From NCBI RefSeq assembly GCF_024832785.1, contig NZ_CP116615.1:1736001-1800000 (forward strand): DNA of 64,000 bases, written 5' to 3'. Both the position numbers and the translations under genes were made by a program. This DNA comes from Fontisphaera persica. GTDB lineage: Bacteria; Verrucomicrobiota; Verrucomicrobiia; Limisphaerales; Fontisphaeraceae. Positions 15,001 through 24,000 of the stretch are shown here, piece by piece. The first letter of the stretch is position 1; each line of letters begins with the position of its first letter. The notes under the pieces were generated by a model, which searched no databases, was not told the DNA's origin, and was given only the letters and a program-made list of their open reading frames with translations.

Positions 15001-18000
15001 GCCGGCATCCACCGCCACCAGGATGTACATTGGCCCGCCGACCGCCGCCGGCAGGCGATAGGCCCCAGAGCTGCGGTATTGCTCGGCCGGCCCGAGGGCG
15101 GAGCCGTTTTGCACCCATGCCAGCAGCCAGTCGCCGCCATCCCAAGTGTTGTTGAGCGAAAGGTAAACGCCATCAAACCACCGGCTGCCGCCGGTAGGCG
15201 TGGCCACAGTGCCGAGGTTGCTGACCACCCACTCCACATCAATCACCGCCCCCGCGGTGACGGTTTCGGGCACAGTCAGGGTGGTCACCTGCAAGTCTGG
15301 CCGGGGGCGCAACTGCACGGTGAGCGGTTCCAGATAGTCCGCGTTGTTGTTTTCATTGGTCTCCAGGACTTCATTGCGCGCATCGGCATGAACAAAAACC
15401 TGATAGACGCCTGAAATATGCTGCGGCAGGCGGAAGTTCTCCGTGCGGGTATAACTGCGGCCTGCGCCCAGCCCTTGCGTGAGGGTGAAGCGCCCGATTT
15501 CTATCCGCTGCGCCAGATTGCCGTTGGGCGCGATATAAATGACATCCGTCCACGTGCCCAGGGCGTCGTCCACCTGGTTGTTGCGCACCGTCCACGTCAC
15601 GTCAATGGCCGCGCCATCGGGCACGGGCAGCGTGGGCACCACCACATTAATGACTTCCAAATCCACTGAAGGCGGCGGGACGTAGGTTACGTTGATGGCC
15701 GCCGATACTGCGTTGTTCGCCGCGCCACCGTAAATGAATTCATAGACACTGTTGTTATGGTTGGCGCGCAGGACGAGGTAATAAGTACCCGAGGCGTCTG
15801 CCGGCAGGGTCACCTCAGCCGTGCGGGTATAACTGGCGCCCACCGCCAAGTGTCCCACGCGACTGAAGCTCCGCAGGCTGATGAGCGGCCCGCTGCCGTC
15901 TGGATTGCGCGCCAGCCAGACCTGGTCATTCCACTCCGGCACACTGGTCTGACCGATGCTGTTGCCACCGTCGGCAGGGCCGGCGTTGATGACCGTCCAA
16001 GTAATCGTGACCGTGTCGCCATTGTTCAGCGGTCCGCCGGAGGTATCCGCGACGCTGACGTTGACGCTGGTCACACGCAGGTCGGCATACGGCCGCGGCA
16101 CGATGTCCACCACGTGTCCTGGACTGGCGCTGTTGGGGCCGGTGTTGGTGTGTTCATAAACGGCATCGGTGGCATCCGTCACCACAAACAGGGTGAAACG
16201 GCCATCGGTGGCCGGTGGGAGGGTCATGATTTGCGTGCGCGTGTACGAAGTCCCCGCCGGCATGAGGCCCACATGCGTGAACTCGCCAATCACCAAATCG
16301 TCCTGGTCTCCCAAAACGGTGTTGCGCGACAGCACCACGCGGTCCACCCAGGTATCCACCGGCCCCACCTGGCTGCTGACGTTGGTCACGGTCCAGGTGA
16401 CGCTTAAGTCCGCCGGATCGCCCACCACCAGCGGTTGGGTCAACACGCCGCTGACGGCCAAATCCGTGAATGGGGCGAGGGTCACCGCCACGGTGTTGCT
16501 GGCTCGGTTGTTGTTGGTTTCGTAGACCGGGCCTTCGGCAACCAACCCGGTGGCGTCGGTCTGCACCATCAGGTAGAAAGTGCCGCTGATGCCGTTGGGC
16601 AGGCTCACCGGCAGGCTGGCATTGTAGCTGGCGCCGGCCGCCAACGCCCCCACGCGCTCCCGGCTGCCCAGCAGCATGTCCTCGCCCGAGAGGGTGGCGT
16701 CCGGGCTCAAGTAAATGCGCTCCACCCACTGGCCGCCGGTCACGCCAGTGCCGGAGTTACGGGTGGTCCAGTTCACTGTGATCTGCGTGCCGGATTGGGC
16801 TGCCGCCACCGTGAAGACGGCAGTGACCTCCAAATCTGGATGCAGCAACGTCACCGCCGCTGAGACGCCCTGGTTGTTATTCTCGCCGCCACGCTCAAAC
16901 ACCTGCCCCGCAGCGTCGGTGACCACCAGCCACTGATAGGTTCCGTCGGCCAGCAACGGCACAGTCACCGTGCGCTCAAGGGTGTACACCGCGCCCGGCG
17001 CGAGGTCATTGGGCCGCGCAAACTCGCCCAGGTAAGCCGCACCCTGCACCTGGCCATTGCTCGAAAGATACAAGCGGTCCACCCAGGCACGGCTTGTGGC
17101 GGCCGCGCCGTCGTTGCGCACCGTCCAAGTCACCGTTGCCGGCTGGCCCACCACCGCCGCGGTCGCGCTGGTAACGGAAGTCACCACCAAATCCGGCACC
17201 GGCGCCAGCGTGACGGCCAGCGGTCCCAGGCTGCGCGTGGTGTTGTTGTTCTCCGCGCCCGGCTCATTCAGCCAGTTGCCGGCATCGGTCAGCACAAAGA
17301 GCCAGTAACTCCCCGCGGTCAAATCCTCGGGCAAGCTCAGCGTCACTTGCTGTCCATAATTGGCCCCGCTGGCGAGGACGCCATTCCGCTCAAAGGTTCC
17401 CAACAACCAGTCGTTGCCGAAGGTATCGTCCGCTGACAGGAAAACCTGGTCCTGCCAGCGCGAGGCAGTGGTGGCCGCCGTTCCCTGGTTGACCACGCGC
17501 CAGCTCACGTTAATGGCCGCGCCGGTCAGGGCGGTTTCCGGCCCCACCACCGTTTCCACCACCAAATCGGCCGGCGGCGTGGCATAGACAATGGTCAAGG
17601 CCGCGTCGTGGCGGTTATTGTTCTCGTTCACCTCCGGCTGCTCATTCCAAACATCCAGGCGAATGACCAGAGTGTATTCACCCTCGATTCCCCACGGGAG
17701 TTGCACGCTGACACTGCGCTGCACCGAAGCATCGGCGGCCAGCGGGGCGCTCTGGGTCACGTGCCCCACCAGAATGTCGTCAAAGTTGCCCAGGAATGCG
17801 TCCTTGGTCAGCACCACCCGTTCGCTCCATGTACGGTCAGCGGGTGCACTCCCCGGATTGGAGGTGGCCCATTCCACCGTGAGGGTGTTGCCGTTGGCAA
17901 ACACCTGCGGATTGGCATTATTCGAGCGGATAACCACATTGCTCAAAGCCAGGTCGGGCGCGCTCAAGGTCACGGCCTGCACCAGGAGGTTGTCGTTTTC

Positions 18001-21000
18001 GTTGCTCTCCGGCTGATTCTGGTAATGGTCCACCACCAACAGCAGGTGCCGGCTGCCCGTCAAGCCGCCGGGAATTTGCACCGTTCGAGTATCGGGCAGC
18101 GTCGCTCCACCCTCCAGCACGTCGGTCCGGCTGAAGGTGCCCAGGATTAAATCATCTCCACTGGGTGTGGCATCGGTGGAAAGCAGCACCACCGTCACCC
18201 ACCCCGTGGTGGCCCGGCCCGTGCCGGCATTCTGCACCGTCCAGGTCAAAGTGGCGGCCTTGCCGGACTCCAGCGCCGTTGGCAGCGTCGTGCCTGCGGC
18301 AAACGTCAGGTTGGGCGCGCGCACTTCCACCGGCACCACCCGCGAGTTGTTGCTGTTATTGCTTTCCAATTGAGTGTTGCCGGTGTCGGTGTGGAAAATC
18401 AGGAATCGCGCCCCCGTACCCAGGGCGGCGGGGATGGCGCCCACATTGCCTGCGCTTAAATTCACTTCGTAAGCGGCCCCCGGATTGAGCGCCGTGCCGC
18501 TGCCGCGCCAGGCGGATGCCAGAATTGTGTCTCCCGCGTCCAGCACGTTGTCCGTCGAGAGATAGACTGCATCCCACCACGAGGACATCGCCTGCCCTGA
18601 GCCGGTGTTGGTCACAGTCCAACTCAGGGCAATGCGCTCACCCCATGCCACCACCGCCGATGCGTTGGCCGCGCTCACCACGAGGTCCGCCGCGTTGAAG
18701 CTGGTCGTGCTTGAGTGCACTCGCACGTTGTTATTTTCATTGGACTCCGCCTGTTCCTGCCGTGCGTCGGTGACGAAGATAAACCGCACCTCGCCGGTCA
18801 GTCCGCTGGGCATGGTGACCTCGCGGGTGACCTCATAATTTGCCCCGGCCGCCAGGGCGGCGTTGCCCGCCCAATGCTCCAACACCAGCAAATCCGCGGC
18901 CGGGTCCAAGGTGGCATCGGCGGAGAGATAGACGCGGTCCACCCAAGCCCCTGTGGCCGCCCCTGATCCCTGGTTGGCGACAGTCCACGAGATCGTCACC
19001 CGCTGTCCCCAACTGGCCGTGGCGGGAGTCGTGGAAGCCGTCACCACCAAATCCGGGTCAGTGACGGTGATGGGCCTTATGACGATATTGTTGGTCGTCT
19101 CCTCCGCCTCCACCTGCTGATTATCCGCGTCCACCCGAATGATGAGGAATTTGCTGCCCACCGCATTCATCGGGAGGCGCACCTGGGCGCTCAAGGAGTA
19201 ATTGGCCCCGCCCGCCAGCGGCGTTTGCGCCGCCACGGTCACCGCCCCCAGCAGCAAATCATCCGTGCTCCATTGGTTGTCGTTCGAGAGATAAACGCGG
19301 TCCACCCAGTCCGCAAAGGCGGTGGAGTTGGACTGGTTGGTGACTGTCCATGCCACCTCAATCCACTGCCCCACGGCCGCCGTAGCGGGAGAGGTGGCGC
19401 CTGTCAGCCGCAGGTCCGGCGGGGGCAAAATAGTGATGGGAATCGCGAAATAGTTGTTGGTTTCATCCGTCTCGCCCTGCTGCTGCTGCACATCCACCAC
19501 CACAATCAAATATTGATGCAGAGCGGAGGCGGACGCCGGCAGGGTGGCCTGTTCAGTGCGCGTATAGCTGCCGTTGACGGCCACGGGCGACTGGCTGGCC
19601 ATGTCGTAGGAGGTCACCAGCAAATCGTCCCCCGTTAATCGGTTGTCGTTGGAAAGGTACAGGCCGTCGCGCCACGTCGCGCTGGCCACACCCGGCCCGG
19701 CGTTGGTAACCGTCCAGCTCACGGTGATGGTCTGCTGCGCGGCCGCCTGGGCCGGCCCCTGGCCGTTGGTCACGCGCAAGTCCGGCGCTTCCACGCGGAT
19801 GGCCGCGGAGGCCCGGGTATTATTGGTTTCGTTGCTTTCGCCCTGCTGTCCGGTGTCATCCACGCGAAGGATGAGGTAATAGTTCCCCACCGGCAGCGCC
19901 GGCAGCGCCACCTGCGCCTGAGCCGTGTAAGTGCTCCCCGCCGCCAGCGGTGTCAGTGCCGCCATGTCGCGCTGCGCCAGCCGCGTGTCGCTGGTGTCCC
20001 ACTCAGCATCCGTGCTCAGGTAAATCCCATCCCACCAATCCGCCGGCGCAGCCACCTGACCCGTGTTGACCACCGTCCAACTCACGGTAATGGTCTGGTT
20101 GGGCGAGGCGCTGGCCGGCACGGTCACCGCGGTCACGGTCAAATCGGGCACGCTGATGGTTACCGGCTCGCTGGCGTGCGCATTGTTGTTTTCGTTGGAC
20201 TCGCCCTGCGTGGCGGTGGCATCGGTCACCAGGATGAAATAATACGTTCCCGCCGCCACTCCGGGCAGCCGGACGGTGCGAATGGCGCTGTAATTGGCCC
20301 CCGCCGCCAGCGGCACCCGCTCGGCGGCGCTCCACTGCTCGATGAGCACATCGGTGCCGGCTTGGAAGACCGCGTCGGTTGAGAGATAGAGGGCATCTTG
20401 CCAACCCGCCAGCGCCGGGGCGCCACCGACGTTGGCCACGCGATAAGACAACTGAAATTCCTGCCCGCTGATGAGCGTGGCGGGCACCGTGGCACGCTCT
20501 GCTGCCAGATCCGGCGCCACCAGGGTGATAGCCGCCACCGCCACGTTGTTATTTTCATTCGTCTCACCCTGGTTCCGCGATCCATCCACCACCACCAGCA
20601 AATAAAAGGTACCGCTGGTCGTGGCCGGCAAGGTCACATTACGGCTCAAGGTGTAGTTCTGGCCAGCCGCCAGCGGCGACTGGTCGCCTGTCCATACCGA
20701 TAACAGGCGGGTGTCGGAGGCATCCAACTGGTTATTGGCGCTGAAATATATATAGTCGTACCAGTCGGCCCGCGCCGCCTCATTCGCGCTAGTGACCGTC
20801 CAACTTACTTCAACGGTCTGCCCCAAGGCCGCCGTGGCTGGCGCGTTCAGGTTGCCCACCGTCAAATCCGGCGCGGCAATTTCAATTGCCACCGCGGTTA
20901 CATTGTTGCTCTCATTCGTCTCGCCCTGGTGCCGCCCGCCGTCAGCAACCAACAACAAATACTTGCCCGGCCCGATTAGGGTGGTTTCCGGCAGGAACAC

Positions 21001-24000
21001 CGAGCCGGTGCGGGCCGCTTTCTGTCCGGCGGCCAGGGTGGATGCCTGCCAGAAGGAGCCAAGCAGCACATCGGCTTCGTCCAGCGTGGCGTTGGACGAA
21101 AGGTAAACCTGGTCATACCAGGAAACCTGCGTCGGGTATGCGCCCATGTTTTGTACCGTCCAGCTTAGACTTATCGTGTCGCCCAAAACCGCCCGCGCTG
21201 GCGTCACAGGAGCGTCTGCACCCGTGGCGGGGATGACCAAATCCGGCGCATTCAACACGATGGCCACCGCTGCTGTGTTGTTGGCTTCATTGGTCTCGCC
21301 CTGATAATTGTAATAATCAGTCACCACCAACAGGTATTTGGCCCCGGCGGCGTTGCCCGGCAGGGTGACGTTAACGTTCACCGTGTAGGCTGCCCCGGTG
21401 CCCAAGCCGCCGGTGTTATCCCGGTAATGGGTATATAGCTCCATGTCGCTGGCATCCCATTGATTGTCATTTGATAGGAACACCCGGTCATCCCAATACA
21501 TGGCATTGGCCGCGCCGCTGCCGGAATTAGTCACGCGCCAGCTCAGCGGGATGGTTTGGCCGCCAGCCGCCGTGGCCGGAGCGGAAAGAATTTGCGGCGC
21601 CAAATCTGCCGATTCGATGGCGAGAGGACGGCTGGCTTCGTTGTTGTCTTCGTTGGTCTCCGGCTGGCTGTTATAACCATCCGTCATAAACAGAAGTTGA
21701 TAAGCCCCGGCCGCCGCTCCGCTGGGCAACTGCATATAAGTGGTGACGGAGTAACCATCGGCCCGTCCGCGCACGCGCGCCGGCGCATAGCCATTCTGAA
21801 TCACCAGCGTGCCGTGGTTGGCCTGCCCGCTGGCATCCTGCACCACCAGCCCACCGGTCTCCTCAAACCGCCAATATCCCACCAACCCTGCTTCGCCGCT
21901 GTTCAACACCGCGTTGCGCTGGGCCGCAATCTGCGCCGCGCTGCGCACACCGCTCCATACCCGTACTTCATCTATGAGTCCGTCAAAGATTTGGTAGCCG
22001 TATTGATTGGCGGCCAAGGTCACTGCGACATCCTGATTGGTAAAATCAATCTGGCTGGACACAAAAGGCTCGGCCACGGCGCTGTGATACAACTTTACGC
22101 CATTGGCCGGATCGAATACCGCCGCCAGGTGCTGCCACTGCCCCACCAGAACCGGCAAACCCGTGTCAATTTCCTGAGCGCCATTGCACAACGACCACGT
22201 GGGGCCGGTTTGCATCAAGGACCAATAGTTGGTGGAGGTGTCTCTGTTGGTGCTTAACAAAGCCGTGCTCTGATTGTTGGTGTTATAAGGGAACACCCAT
22301 AATTCAAAGGTCACTCCGCTGCCCGCCGTGCTTTGGTTGAGGTTCAAGTCGGTGCTTATGTATCCCCCATAAGACGACAGCAACATGGCCCCCTGCCCGG
22401 TTCGCCAGCCACCCGCCCGGATATCCGCCCATCCCATAAACCTATTAACGGAATTGGCGGAGAGATAAACTATGTCCTGCCATGCGCCCCCGGCTGGCCC
22501 GCCGGTGTTGGTCACCGTCCAGCCCACTTCAATTAAACCCTCGGGGGAGCCGCTGGCCGGGCCTTGCGTCTCCGTGACGGCAAGGTCCGGCCCCGGCAAA
22601 ATGTTCACCGGCACTGCCACCAAGTTATTGGCATGGGTGGTTTCCCCTTGGTAGTTGTAAAAATCCGTGAAGAAAAGCAGGTAATAGCTGCCACTTGTTT
22701 TCCGGCTGAATACCAAATTGAAGACCGCCTCATAGGTGGCTCCGGCAGCTATTCCCCCTCCACGCCACAGATTGGCCAGAATGATATCCTGCGCTGACTC
22801 GTAGGTGGCATTTTGCGAGAGAATCACAGCGTCATACCAACTTGCCTGCGCCGGATGCGCTCCCAGATTGGTGACTTCCATCCGGAGCTGCAAATTTTGT
22901 CCCCACGCCACAGTGCTGGGGGCCACTGTGCGGGTTACCGCCAAATCCGGGGCGACCACCGTCACCGGGCGCACCAGATAATTGTCCGTCAAGTCACTTT
23001 CGGGAAACCCATAATAAGTTGATTGATTGACCTTGAGAATGACATAGCCTGCTCCTATGGGCAGTGAAGTGCCGCCCGTGAAAGTTTGAGTAACTTCGTA
23101 CGAGCCGCCTACAGCCAAGGGCGTCCAATTCTCACTGGAGTAAGAGCCGATAAACTCGTCGTTGCTGTCCCATTGGTCATTGATGGAGAAATAAAGTCCG
23201 TCGAACCAATAGTCCCAAATAGGGGCGGTTCCTTCATTAAGGGCAGTCCATCGCACCTCCACCCCCCCGCCCAGTATGATGGTGGAGGGCACCGTTAAAG
23301 CCGTTGGCCGCAAGTCGGGCATAATGGCCTGGATGGGGATGGCCACGCCCGCGTTGTTGCTATCATTCACCTCGCGGACCTCTCGGCCACTATCTGTCAC
23401 CAATATCAAATAATAGGCACCTGTTGCCGACGCGGTAAAAGTAAAGCGCCCTGACCCGGTGTAACTGGCATTGGCACCCAAACCGCCGGTGCGCGCAAAT
23501 GAACTCAGCAACACATCACCCGCGTCATAAACAGCATCAGTGGACAAATACCAGCCGTCTGACCAGCTCGCGGTGGTAATGGCATCCGAGGTTTGATTGG
23601 CCACTGTCCACGTCACTGCCAGGGACTCGCCCAATATCACCTGCAAGGGAGAGGTTGATTGGCGGGTCGGCAGAAAGGTCACCAATCCCATGCCTTGACC
23701 GCCGGGATTGGCCACCCAAGTGGTGGTCTCGCTGTCCTGAATGGTGTATTCCCCCGCCGTCAGATTGACATTCAGCCCCTCCACCCGCCACAGGTTTGGG
23801 TTGCCCCCATCCTGGGATGCTGCCCATGAGCCAATCACCGCTCCGGCCTGATTGCGCAAGGTCAAAGTGACACTGGATGGAGCGGCGCCTCGATGCAACG
23901 TGGTAATACTTTGTAAAGAAACCGGCTCAGCCAGCTTAAATGAAAATGGCTGGTTAGGATTCACGCCATACCAGCTATAAGCCTCCAAACTGCCAGCCTG

